NCBI GenBank assembly: GCA_902543375.1 | Contig: CACBYE010000003.1 | Location: 28,501 to 92,500, forward strand | Reading direction: 5' to 3' | DNA: 64,000 nt | Origin: an uncultured Pelagibacteraceae bacterium | GTDB taxonomy: Bacteria; Pseudomonadota; Alphaproteobacteria; Pelagibacterales; Pelagibacteraceae | Part shown: positions 39,235 through 48,689 of the stretch, piece by piece | Position numbering within the stretch: the stretch's first letter is position 1 | Layout of the letters: each line of letters opens with the position of its first letter | The notes under the pieces: generated by a model | The model's input: the letters and a program-made list of their open reading frames with translations, nothing else | Databases searched by the model: none | Told to the model about the DNA's origin: nothing | Made by a program: the position numbers and the translations under genes

Positions 39235-41279
39235 ACTATATAAGGACCTAAAAGTCTCCCTGCATTTTCATCTGTAGCAGTTTCAGCTAAATTTTTTTCT
39301 TTATCATCAATGGTAGTGCTCTCAATTTTTTCAATATTACATAAATATTTACCACTTCTGTGTCCATACCAAATCACTTCTCTCATCCAATGCTGAATAT
39401 CATTAAATTTCATATCGGTTCTAGTAATTTTGACTCTATTATTTTTTGCAATAATATTTGGTTTATTAAGTTTTAGGATGTCTCGATAGCTTTCTATGAT
39501 GTTGTAACTCAAATTTAATATTTCATCATCATCACTCCAAGGTAATCGCATCATTTTTTTGTTTAATTCAACACTTTCTGAAAAAATTCTCTGAGTTTTT
39601 TCACTTTTACAAAATTTTAAAAAATGTTGCTTAAATTCAATGTAAAATTGATCAAGTTTTTTATCAGCCACTAATTTGATATATTCAAATTCTCCTGGAG
39701 GCCAATAAATATCCAAAAAACCTTCTTTATATAAAAATTCACTTTTACCTTTAGATATTTGCTCTGCATGTAGCTCAAAATTACGATTTATTGACTTTAA
39801 GGTTTCGAAATCATCTCCACATTTAGAAAAATGTTCAAACAAATCTCTAAATTTTATTTTTTCTAATTCATTTATTACTAGCAATGGAATTTGAGTAATT
39901 TTATTGAAATATAAAAACTCAGAAATAGATGCATATACTCTTGTTCTTTTCCAATCATTAAATGGTAAAGATTTTGTAGAAATAACTAATTGCTGACTTT
40001 CATTAATATTATCCTCAGGAGTTTCATCTAATGATCCATGAACATTCACTATAGGACAACTAACTGTCATGATTTTATCTTTTTCCATATTTTGTGGTTC
40101 AGCCATTTCAGCATTGGGTAAAATTGACAAATTGTTGAATTGAATCCTATTGTGTTGTCCAGATTGGATTACATTAGATACACCTTCAGCAAATGAAGAA
40201 TATGTGTCACCCGGTAAAGCAAGAATAAATTCAGTGTAGGTAGCAATACCATCGTTTGTAAATCTTTTTTGAAGTTCCTCGTAATCTTCTGTGGAAATAT
40301 TGTCTCTTTTAATTGCTTCAAGTGTGTGTGGATCCACACTTTGCATTGCAAGTGTTACTCCTTTACTCAAACCAGAGTCAGCAAGTAATTTCTGAACTTT
40401 GTAAGCTCTTTCTCTTGCATTTTTTGTATTTTGAACTGAGAGGACATGTGGGTATCCGTACTTTTTTTTATTTTCAGCTGCTCTGAGAGCTATATCATAA
40501 TCCCTTGGAAGCATTCCAAAATTTGCGTCACAACAAAATATAAATTCAACTTTATTTTTTGAGAACCAATCTAGTTCTGCATATACTCTGTCGAGATGCA
40601 TTCTAGAAACCTTGCTATTAGTTGCTGAACCCCAATCACAATATGTACATGAGAATGGGCATCCTCTATTAGTTTCCCAGCTAGCTAACCACTTTTCTTC
40701 TGGATTTTCTTTTATTAGTTCATCAAATATTCCAGTCAGGTAAGGAGAAGGCACCTTATCAAAATCTCTTAACCTCGGTAAATTAGGATTATTTCTATAC
40801 TCTCCATTTTTTGCTATATAACTTATGTTAGGGGTATCCTCAAATTTGTTATTCGGAAATTCATCTAATAGTTTTAAAATCGTTCTCTCACCCTCTTGAT
40901 GTGACAGAACATCAATAAAAGGATATTTTCTAATAAATTCTTCTGCTTTGCCAAATTTATTGTCAGGAACAGAAGGTCCACCAAAAATAATAAATTTATT
41001 TTTGTCGAATTTTTTTAACTTCTCGGCAATAGCTAGAGAAATTTTTTCATTCCATACATAGGTGCTAAATAAAACTACATCTCTATCTTTTAAATGCTCA
41101 AAGCACTCATTTAATAATTTTCTCTTATAAATGATACTATTAAAACTAAATTTTTCAGGATTTTCCGAATTACGAAGAATAAATGCATAAAGCAACCCTA
41201 TTGAATATGGTAAATAAAATTGACCAGAAAAACCATTATTGATCTGTGTTGCACCAATCTTAATTTTTTGTTGTTTCAT
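39231..41279 (-). CDS. B12-binding-domain radical SAM protein
   Basis: N-term Rossmann-like VVLFSTYVWNEKISLAIAEKLKKFDKNKFIIFGGPSVPD; WETNRGCPFSCTYCDWGSAT (CxxxCxxC). Confidence 0.88.
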   Translation of the reverse strand: MKQQKIKIGATQINNGFSGQFYLPYSIGLLYAFILRNSENPEKFSFNSIIYKRKLLNECFEHLKDRDVVLFSTYVWNEKISLAIAEKLKKFDKNKFIIFGGPSVPDNKFGKAEEFIRKYPFIDVLSHQEGERTILKLLDEFPNNKFEDTPNISYIAKNGEYRNNPNLPRLRDFDKVPSPYLTGIFDELIKENPEEKWLASWETNRGCPFSCTYCDWGSATNSKVSRMHLDRVYAELDWFSKNKVEFIFCCDANFGMLPRDYDIALRAAENKKKYGYPHVLSVQNTKNARERAYKVQKLLADSGLSKGVTLAMQSVDPHTLEAIKRDNISTEDYEELQKRFTNDGIATYTEFILALPGDTYSSFAEGVSNVIQSGQHNRIQFNNLSILPNAEMAEPQNMEKDKIMTVSCPIVNVHGSLDETPEDNINESQQLVISTKSLPFNDWKRTRVYASISEFLYFNKITQIPLLVINELEKIKFRDLFEHFSKCGDDFETLKSINRNFELHAEQISKGKSEFLYKEGFLDIYWPPGEFEYIKLVADKKLDQFYIEFKQHFLKFCKSEKTQRIFSESVELNKKMMRLPWSDDDEILNLSYNIIESYRDILKLNKPNIIAKNNRVKITRTDMKFNDIQHWMREVIWYGHRSGKYLCNIEKIESTTIDDKEKNLAETATDENAGRLLGPYIV

Positions 41280-41317
41280 AATTTAACTAAGTTACTAATA
41301 GCACTTTAATACTTATT

Positions 41318-42028
41318 ATGAAAACAATTTTAGTCACAGGTGGTAGTAAAGGGATTGGAAAATCCTTGGTTTTTCAAGCTGCATCGAAAGACTACAAAGT
41401 AATATTTACTTATAATAAGAGTTTTAAAGATGCAAAAAAAATATGCAACAAATTAAAAGACAAATGTAAAGCTCTTAAAATTGACCTTTCAAAAGAAAAA
41501 GAAAGGAATAAAATTTTTAGTTATTTAAAAAAAAATAAGGTCAAAATAGATTGTTTAGTAAATAATGCTGCTTACGACGTTAAAAGAACAAAATTTGATA
41601 AACTTAAATTAACAGAAATTAAAAAAGTTTATGAAGTAAATGTTTTTGCTATTTATGATATTATCAAGAAAAGTATTAAATTTATGAAAAAGAAAAAAAC
41701 ATGGAATTCAATTATTAATATGTCCTCAACTGCAGCCAAATATGGTGGAAAAAATTTTACTCATTATGCACCAACTAAAGCAGCAATTGAAAACTTAACA
41801 ATTGGTTTATCCAGAGAATTAGTGGATAAAAAAATACGAGTTTTGAGTGTATCTCCAGGTGTAATCTCAACAAAATTACAAAATATTAAAAATAAAAACT
41901 TAATAAATTCTATTCCACAAGGAAGATTGGGGACAGCTGATGAAGTTGCTAAGCTTATTTTATGGCTGGACACTCAAGATGCAGAGTATGTAAATGGCAC
42001 AAACATTACTATTTCTGGTGGAAAGTAA
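41318..42028 (+). CDS. Short-chain dehydrogenase/reductase
   Basis: ILVTGGSKGIGKSLV, NMSSTAAKYGGKNFTHYAPTKAAIENLT. Confidence 0.93.
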   Translation: MKTILVTGGSKGIGKSLVFQAASKDYKVIFTYNKSFKDAKKICNKLKDKCKALKIDLSKEKERNKIFSYLKKNKVKIDCLVNNAAYDVKRTKFDKLKLTEIKKVYEVNVFAIYDIIKKSIKFMKKKKTWNSIINMSSTAAKYGGKNFTHYAPTKAAIENLTIGLSRELVDKKIRVLSVSPGVISTKLQNIKNKNLINSIPQGRLGTADEVAKLILWLDTQDAEYVNGTNITISGGK

Positions 42029-42033
42029 TTTTA

Positions 42034-42840
42034 TTAATTAAGAAATTTAACTTCTCTTTTTGAATTAAACCCAGGATCAAATTTTTCTCCATAAGGTATA
42101 TAACCCAAAGATAAAAGTGGTCTTGGATCGTTTGAATTATTATTAGAGGATTTATGAACGCACAATCCATGCATAAAAAGTACATCTCCTTTTTTTAATT
42201 CACACGCAACAGGTTTTATATGCTTAATATCAACCTCTTTAACTTTATTTCCTGGCTTTCCATCCTTCTCCCTGTAACTTATTTTTTTTTCTGAATCTAG
42301 ATTGCCTAATTTATGACTTCCAGGAAAAAGAAATAATCCACCATTCTTTTCGCTCATATAATTAAAAGCAACATTTACAGTGACATACAAACCATTTTCA
42401 TTTGAAAGATAATTGTTATCTTGATGAGGTAACCATTCTTGATTTGAATATTTTGTTCCCGGTTCTTTAAAAAATATATTTGTTAACAATCCAGTCATTT
42501 GCCTCGAATATAACCAATCAAGATAATTTGTTATATCTGGATTTTTTAAAAGTTCTTCGTAATGTTTTGAAATTTGTTTAATCTTTTTTATAAATAAAAC
42601 TTTTTCATTTAAATTATTTAAACTTTCAATTTTTTTAGAAGATTGAGAAATCAAATATTCTTCTCTATGCAAGTGCATAATTTGTCCATAGTCATCATCT
42701 GCAACTATTCTGGCTAGTGAATTACTATATTCACAAATTTCAGGGGACAACATGTCTTTAATAATAATAAAACCATCATTCCAATATTTCTCAAAATTAT
42801 CCTTTGAGAATATAGTATTTTCTTGAAATTTTTTTGTCAT
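42034..42840 (-). CDS. Phytanoyl-CoA dioxygenase (PhyH) family protein
   Basis: GFIIIKDMLSPEIC, LPHQDNNYL, GGLFLFPGSHKLG, GDVLFMHGLCVHKSSNNNS. Confidence 0.9.
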   Translation of the reverse strand: MTKKFQENTIFSKDNFEKYWNDGFIIIKDMLSPEICEYSNSLARIVADDDYGQIMHLHREEYLISQSSKKIESLNNLNEKVLFIKKIKQISKHYEELLKNPDITNYLDWLYSRQMTGLLTNIFFKEPGTKYSNQEWLPHQDNNYLSNENGLYVTVNVAFNYMSEKNGGLFLFPGSHKLGNLDSEKKISYREKDGKPGNKVKEVDIKHIKPVACELKKGDVLFMHGLCVHKSSNNNSNDPRPLLSLGYIPYGEKFDPGFNSKREVKFLN

Positions 42841-42876
42841 TTTAAAATTTATTCAAATTAGTGTTTATCATATTTA

Positions 42877-44457
42877 TTATAATTTTCTCAACGTTTTTAA
42901 AATAGTTTTTTTAAAAAAGTTACGAAAATTCAGATATATAAAATATACCTTATACAGAAATATATTTGATAGTCTTTTTTTTGTTTTTTGAATGATCAAT
43001 TTCTTATTAAAAAGATCTCTTTTATAATCCTTGTTTATTAAAACTCCATAATCTTCAAAATTCATAAATTCATCAAAACTTTTGAGTTTTGGCTCATTTA
43101 AATGTGTGTTTTTTTTGAATATAATAAAAGATATGAATTTCATATATTTATTAATATCTTGAAAATTCAAATTGTCAAAAAAAACGACAAATGAAAAATT
43201 TTTTTTATTTTTAAAAAGCTTATGAATACTTTCTAACTTTGTAATTTCAAATTTTCCAATTGCATTTTGAGTTTGTAAATAAAGTTTTTTAAAAAAGGAA
43301 TTAGAAAAGAAATCTGAATTTAAGTGTTTCTCCTTTGAACAATGATAAACGTTTAAAATTTTAAAACAATTTTGAATAGATATAACGGAATTTAAATTGT
43401 TTTTTGAAAAGCTTATAAAATCTAAATTCTTTGTATAATTAAATATGTAATAGAATATGATAATTAAAGTTAAGTTTTTAAGTTGAAATGAATTGTCTAC
43501 ATGAGCTGATTTTAAAAATTCTAAAAAATTTTCATTTTCTGGCTCATTTTTGTTATGTAAAAAATTGAAGTTTTGTTTATCTATTTTTTTTAAATTCTTA
43601 TTTTTTACTTTTTGAAAATTATATTCAGGCAAACCCCAATTTTCGTTATTCTTATAATAATCATCCTTTATATAAAATGAACGATTAATTTTAATCAACT
43701 CATTTCTTTTTGATAAATTTAAAGTTGGAAATTTAAAACTATAAACTCCAATATTTCTTCCATCTATAAACCTAGATTTTTCATTAGAAAATTTTAAATG
43801 TATATCGAAATCACATGCAAAGTCTGGCTTTTCATAATACCCTTTTACTCTTTTGATCAACTTACTAGTTGCAACAAACGAACAACCAGAACCTGTATTG
43901 AACTTAAACATTGAACCTTGCTTAAAATTAAAATTTGAATTTAATATATAATTATTAACATCCTCAAAGTCAGGATTTTTGATTAAGAATTCCTTACTAA
44001 TTAAATACCTTGGAAAATATACAACAGTCTTTATCAATTTTTTTTCAAAACTGTTTTTTAAAAATGATAATAAATTATTCCAACAAAATGTTGGTAGAAA
44101 TTGATCATGGGCTAAGTGCATAATAAATTTGCTTTTTGATCTTCTAAAACCAATATTAGCAGCTAAAGATCCATGATAAAAATTCAAAGTTTCTTTTGAG
44201 AATTTTTTTGCTATTTTGTGAGGTACATTTATAAAATCAACTTTGTTTTTATATTTTTTTTCAAATTCAATGCAATTGGAAAAATTTTTTTTACTTCCCC
44301 AGTCTACAATTGTAAATTTTACATCTTTATAAAAATCAGAGTTTTTTAAAAAATGTAGATTGAATTCAAGACTTTTTTGAAAACGTTCTGATAATTTATA
44401 ATGAAAATTATCATTTGTATTTGTGTATAAAATTTCTAACATAGTATTACTAAACAA
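42877..44457 (-). CDS. Glycosyltransferase family 2-like protein with long C-terminal extension
   Basis: VKFTIVDWGSKKNFS..INVPHKIAKKFSKETLNFYHGSLAANIGFRRSKSKFIMHLAHDQ. Confidence 0.6.
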   Translation of the reverse strand: MFSNTMLEILYTNTNDNFHYKLSERFQKSLEFNLHFLKNSDFYKDVKFTIVDWGSKKNFSNCIEFEKKYKNKVDFINVPHKIAKKFSKETLNFYHGSLAANIGFRRSKSKFIMHLAHDQFLPTFCWNNLLSFLKNSFEKKLIKTVVYFPRYLISKEFLIKNPDFEDVNNYILNSNFNFKQGSMFKFNTGSGCSFVATSKLIKRVKGYYEKPDFACDFDIHLKFSNEKSRFIDGRNIGVYSFKFPTLNLSKRNELIKINRSFYIKDDYYKNNENWGLPEYNFQKVKNKNLKKIDKQNFNFLHNKNEPENENFLEFLKSAHVDNSFQLKNLTLIIIFYYIFNYTKNLDFISFSKNNLNSVISIQNCFKILNVYHCSKEKHLNSDFFSNSFFKKLYLQTQNAIGKFEITKLESIHKLFKNKKNFSFVVFFDNLNFQDINKYMKFISFIIFKKNTHLNEPKLKSFDEFMNFEDYGVLINKDYKRDLFNKKLIIQKTKKRLSNIFLYKVYFIYLNFRNFFKKTILKTLRKL

Positions 44458-44518
44458 AAATTAACTTTGCCTATAGATTAATAACTTCGAATATTTGTAT
44501 AAATTTAAACTTTTTCAT

Positions 44519-45469
44519 TTATTCGTAAATAAAAGATTTTAGATCTACATCAAACTCATCAAATCTCATTTTGATATAGCCTATGTCTTCTTCGCTTAAT
44601 ATATTTTTCCATTTTCCTATTTTTGCATCTTTCAATTGTCTATCTGTTTTATTTTGATACGCTTTACTTATAGGTTCTCCATATGCGTTTTCTAATTTTA
44701 TTATAGACTCTTTGCTGGACAATTTAATTGCTTCATCAAATTTAATTTTTTCGACGTCATGGCCTATAAAATTAAGAACTTTTAAAAAGTTTTCCTGAGG
44801 ATTTTTAACCATATTTTCATAATATAATATTAGTATATTTTCAGGAAAAATATTTTTTAAAAGTTTGAAAGATAAGTAATGCTTCAAATACATATCAATA
44901 CCTGCTTTTCTCAAAAAATCGTGTATATCAAGAAATTTTATTTTTTTTTTTAAAGAAGTATCGTAATAATACTTTAGTTCTTTATCCAAGTGATTTTGTA
45001 TTGCACTAAAATATGAAACATTTTGATCAAAAGGATTTCTTAAATAATATATTATTTTAGCATTTTTATTAACATAAGGATTCAATTTATTTATTACATT
45101 TTTTTTCCTCATAATTTTTGTATATTTGCCTGGTATATGATTAGAGTAAAAATATAAATCATCCCATTTAGATCGATATTCTCCGTTATAATTTAATTCA
45201 AAACCTGGACATAGAAAGTGTTGAATAAAAACCGAGTTATAAGAAAAATTATTTTTTAAATTTATTAAGTATTTTATTTTAATCTTATTTTCAATCATGT
45301 TCTCAATAATATCTTTTGATTTTTCTCCGTTAAGAAGTCTACTGTAAAAGTAAAAAAATTCTCGATTATACCAAGTCCCAGATCTTCCCATCGTGGATAT
45401 AAGAAAAGGATTATAATGTTTTAATTTATCCTTAAATCTATTAAATATTTTTAAAAGAAAGTTGGCCAT
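44519..45469 (-). CDS. Sulfotransferase-family protein
   Basis: FLISTMGRSGTWYNREFF (5'-PSB-like), IIYYLRNPFDQNVSYFSAIQNHL (3'-PB-like), ILILYYENMVKNPQENFLKVLNFIG. Confidence 0.82.
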   Translation of the reverse strand: MANFLLKIFNRFKDKLKHYNPFLISTMGRSGTWYNREFFYFYSRLLNGEKSKDIIENMIENKIKIKYLINLKNNFSYNSVFIQHFLCPGFELNYNGEYRSKWDDLYFYSNHIPGKYTKIMRKKNVINKLNPYVNKNAKIIYYLRNPFDQNVSYFSAIQNHLDKELKYYYDTSLKKKIKFLDIHDFLRKAGIDMYLKHYLSFKLLKNIFPENILILYYENMVKNPQENFLKVLNFIGHDVEKIKFDEAIKLSSKESIIKLENAYGEPISKAYQNKTDRQLKDAKIGKWKNILSEEDIGYIKMRFDEFDVDLKSFIYE

Positions 45470-45492
45470 TTAATTAAAGGTTGATAAAAAAA

Positions 45493-46485
45493 TTAAAATT
45501 TCTTTGCATTATACGCACTTATGCATTTTTTTAGAAAAATTACGCACTCTATTGGATTCTTGCCTATTGCACTTTCTGCTGCTAAAACTAACCCAGAAGC
45601 TCCTTGATTTAAAGTAGAATAAATATCGTGGCTTTCTGCTCTGGTGGGAGAAGAATCCTTAATCATAGTCTCTAGTAAATTTGTAGCAACATATACAGGT
45701 TTTTTGTTTTTTTTAGACTCCTTTATAATGTACTCTTGAGCTAGAGGTATTTTTTCAATCGGGACTTCTCTTGATAAATCGCCACGATCAATTAAAACTG
45801 CATTAGATATTTTTGATATTTCTTTTAAATTATTAATTGCATTTAATGTTTCAATTTTTGAAATCAAAAAACTATCAAATCCAATAATCTCTCTGATTGT
45901 TTTAGTATCATTTCCACTATTAACAAAAGACATTGCAAAATTTTTAATTCCTTGCTTTTTCGCAAATTTAATTGCAGAGCGGTCTTTACTGGTTAAACAA
46001 TCAAGTTTAATTTTTTTTTCAATATGAACTCCTTTATTAGAATCTAAAAAACCAGAATTTAAAACTTTTCCTATCAAGCAATTTTTTTTTAAATCTTTCT
46101 TTATAATCTTTAAAATAATACCATCAAAACCTACGAAAATTTTAGTATTCTTAGGTGTAGATAAAATATTAAATTTTGGATAAAGGTAAATATTATCTTT
46201 ATTTGATAACTTATTTTCGTTAAAAATATTAACAATTTTTTTTTTTTTTATAAAAACTTTTTTTCTCACTAGTGTTGTTCTCAATTGAGCTCCCTCTGTA
46301 TCAATACATATTTTATCTTTACCAACATACTTTTTTAAGTTTTTAAGAATATTTGGTAGTTTTGATAATTTAGTATGAGACATGTTTATCCTAAAGATAT
46401 TCACACCCTCTTTTTTAAGTTTGTTTAATGTAGCTAGGTTGTATGAGGAGGGACCTATGGTACAAATAATTTTAGTTTTTTTCAT
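45493..46485 (-). CDS. Pyruvate kinase-like barrel protein lacking C-terminal regulatory domain
   Basis: KTKIICTIGPSS, FRINMSHT, DTEGAQLRT, ISKIET, LIDRGDLSREVPIEKIPLAQ, NLLETMIKDSSPTRAE; 330 aa. Confidence 0.85.
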   Translation of the reverse strand: MKKTKIICTIGPSSYNLATLNKLKKEGVNIFRINMSHTKLSKLPNILKNLKKYVGKDKICIDTEGAQLRTTLVRKKVFIKKKKIVNIFNENKLSNKDNIYLYPKFNILSTPKNTKIFVGFDGIILKIIKKDLKKNCLIGKVLNSGFLDSNKGVHIEKKIKLDCLTSKDRSAIKFAKKQGIKNFAMSFVNSGNDTKTIREIIGFDSFLISKIETLNAINNLKEISKISNAVLIDRGDLSREVPIEKIPLAQEYIIKESKKNKKPVYVATNLLETMIKDSSPTRAESHDIYSTLNQGASGLVLAAESAIGKNPIECVIFLKKCISAYNAKKF

Positions 46486-46623
46486 TAAATATATTTTTTA
46501 ATAAATTTTAGCTCTTTATATTTAAAAAGCTAATAAAGTATAGTGATAAACAATTCAAATTATAAAATATTCAAAAAATTAATTAAAATTTTTATTATAA
46601 TACCTTGTATATGTTTAATTTTA

Positions 46624-46692
46624 CTAATAAAGGCCTACATACCCTAGCCCAATAACAGCATATTTAATTTTTGATTGTTTATAGGTTTGCAT
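46624..46692 (-). pseudogene. 5' stub of nucleotide-sugar dehydrogenase
   Basis: Minus translation MQTYKQSKIKYAVIGLGYVGLY*; GLGYVGL is the N-terminal Rossmann motif, then stop. Confidence 0.65.
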
Positions 46693-46818
46693 TGTGGATT
46701 TAGTAATGATATTTTTTATAAAATAATAAATCCATAAACTAAATAATTAACGATATAAACGAAAGAAATATTTTTTAAATGTTATGTCTGAAAATTTTTT
46801 TGTAAATTTTATTAATTA

Positions 46819-48546
46819 ATGCTCTTTAAGAAAATAAATAAAATTAAATTAATACTTGGTAAAAGAAATTCTGTATATTTATTATATTATTTTTTGTTTT
46901 CTTCATTTGTAGTTCTGCTAGAGGCCATAGGTATTGGGTTAATACCTGTAATTTTTTCTGGTTTAATGGACCAATCTTTAATTTTAAATAAATTAGATTT
47001 TAATGAGACAGTTTATAATTTTGTATATAACGTTTTTAATAATAAAAATTTTTTTGTATTAATTCCAATTATAATTTTTTTATTTTTTTTAATAAAATTA
47101 TCAATTAACGTAATTTTTATTTTCTTTGAGTCAAAATTTTTTAAATTAATAGTGGTTAATTTGACTACAAATGTTTTTGAAATATATCTTAAAAAAAATT
47201 ATCTATTTCATGCTTTAAATAACCCATTAATATTAGGTAGAAATATTACTGCAGAAGTAAACAATACGATTAATCATATAAGAAATTTTTTACTTATATT
47301 TAGAGAAAGCTTTCAAGTTATCATAATTGGAATGGTGCTTTTGTTTGCTCATTTTAAAGTTACAATTTTAATTTTCCTTATAATCGTTTTTTTTGGAATA
47401 ATTTTTTTTTATTTAACTGGTAATAAGTTGAAGCAAAAAGAAAAGATTTCTTTTTTTGAAAGGGGTGAGAAATCTAAAATTATTAATCAAATTATTAATT
47501 CTATAATAGAGGTTAAACTCTATCAAAAAGCAATTTTTTTCATAGAGAAATATAAAAAATCAACAAATAATGAATTAGACTCAAATTACTTTCAACAAAT
47601 AATTTCAAAATTACCGAAGCAAATAATAGAATTTATAATTGTTTTCGCATTAATTTTAGCTATTTTTTACGCCTCATTTCAAGGATTGAAAATTGAAGCA
47701 ATGATTGCTTTAATATTGTTATATTTTTTTGCTGCATTAAAAATTTATCCTTCAATAAACAATTTATTAATAAATAGACTTGGCTTAATCAAAACTGGTA
47801 TTTCTTTTGATGTAATTCATAAAACAATTAAAAATAAGAATGAAGATTCAGAGCCTATTAAAATAACAAATAAATTTGATTTTCAAGATAAAATAAAACT
47901 AGTTAATGTAAATTTTAGTTATCAAGGAAGAAATAAATCTTTAAAAGATATTAATCTTGAAGTGAAAAAAAATGAAATGATAGGTTTAGTTGGAAAAACT
48001 GGATCAGGCAAAAGTACTTTAATAAAAATAATTATGGGACTTATAACTCCTCATAGTGGTGAATTTACTGTTGATGGAAAAAATATTGAAAACATAAAAT
48101 ATAAATGGCAAAAAAATATTTCTTATATTCCCCAAAATTTTTTTATTTTAGATGATACTATAAAAAAAAATATAATTTTTGGTGAAAATGAAAATGATAT
48201 AAATTATAATCTGCTGGAAAAAAGTATTAAATTTTCTTCATTAGACGCCTTTATATCTCAATTACCAAAAAAACTTGATACTTTTGTTGGTGCGAATGGG
48301 AGAAAAATTTCTGGTGGTCAAGCTCAACGTTTAATAATTGCCAGAGCAATTTATAAAAATACTGACTTAATAATACTAGACGAAGCCACAAATTCTCTTG
48401 ATAAAAAAACTGAATTAGAAATAATGGAAAATATTTATAAGCTAAAAGGAAAAAAAACTATTTTTTTGATTACACACAATCAAAAAATTTTAAATGGTTG
48501 TGATAAAATTTTTGATATTAGTGATGGAAATTTAGTTAAAAAATAA
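46819..48546 (+). CDS. ABC transporter, fused TM + ATPase (MsbA/PglK-like glycolipid flippase candidate)
   Basis: 6-TM N-term; LVGKTGSGKSTLIKIIMGL, YIPQNFFILDDTI, ISGGQAQRLIIARAIYKNTDLIILDEATNSLDKKTE. Confidence 0.93.
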   Translation: MLFKKINKIKLILGKRNSVYLLYYFLFSSFVVLLEAIGIGLIPVIFSGLMDQSLILNKLDFNETVYNFVYNVFNNKNFFVLIPIIIFLFFLIKLSINVIFIFFESKFFKLIVVNLTTNVFEIYLKKNYLFHALNNPLILGRNITAEVNNTINHIRNFLLIFRESFQVIIIGMVLLFAHFKVTILIFLIIVFFGIIFFYLTGNKLKQKEKISFFERGEKSKIINQIINSIIEVKLYQKAIFFIEKYKKSTNNELDSNYFQQIISKLPKQIIEFIIVFALILAIFYASFQGLKIEAMIALILLYFFAALKIYPSINNLLINRLGLIKTGISFDVIHKTIKNKNEDSEPIKITNKFDFQDKIKLVNVNFSYQGRNKSLKDINLEVKKNEMIGLVGKTGSGKSTLIKIIMGLITPHSGEFTVDGKNIENIKYKWQKNISYIPQNFFILDDTIKKNIIFGENENDINYNLLEKSIKFSSLDAFISQLPKKLDTFVGANGRKISGGQAQRLIIARAIYKNTDLIILDEATNSLDKKTELEIMENIYKLKGKKTIFLITHNQKILNGCDKIFDISDGNLVKK

Positions 48547-48555
48547 ATCTTTTGA

Positions 48556-48688
48556 TTAATCAACTAATCTACAAAATATATGACTTATTAAATGATGGAC
48601 TTCCTGTATATTCACAGTAAATGTTGATGGAACTACATATGAATAATCAGATATAATTTTAGATATTCCACCATTGTTCACAAGTAAG
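48556..48688 (-). pseudogene. 3' remnant of gmhA
   Basis: Minus translation SLLVNNGGISKIISDYSYVVPSTFTVNIQEVHHLISHIFCRLVD* vs intact gmhA IALLGKTGGQCKKISSYSYVVPSSSTANIQEIHHLIGHIFCSLVD*. Confidence 0.88.
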
Positions 48689-48689
48689 C

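Noticed and set aside
40169-40351. 60 aa minus-strand ORF
   Set aside because: Out-of-frame within the radical SAM gene.
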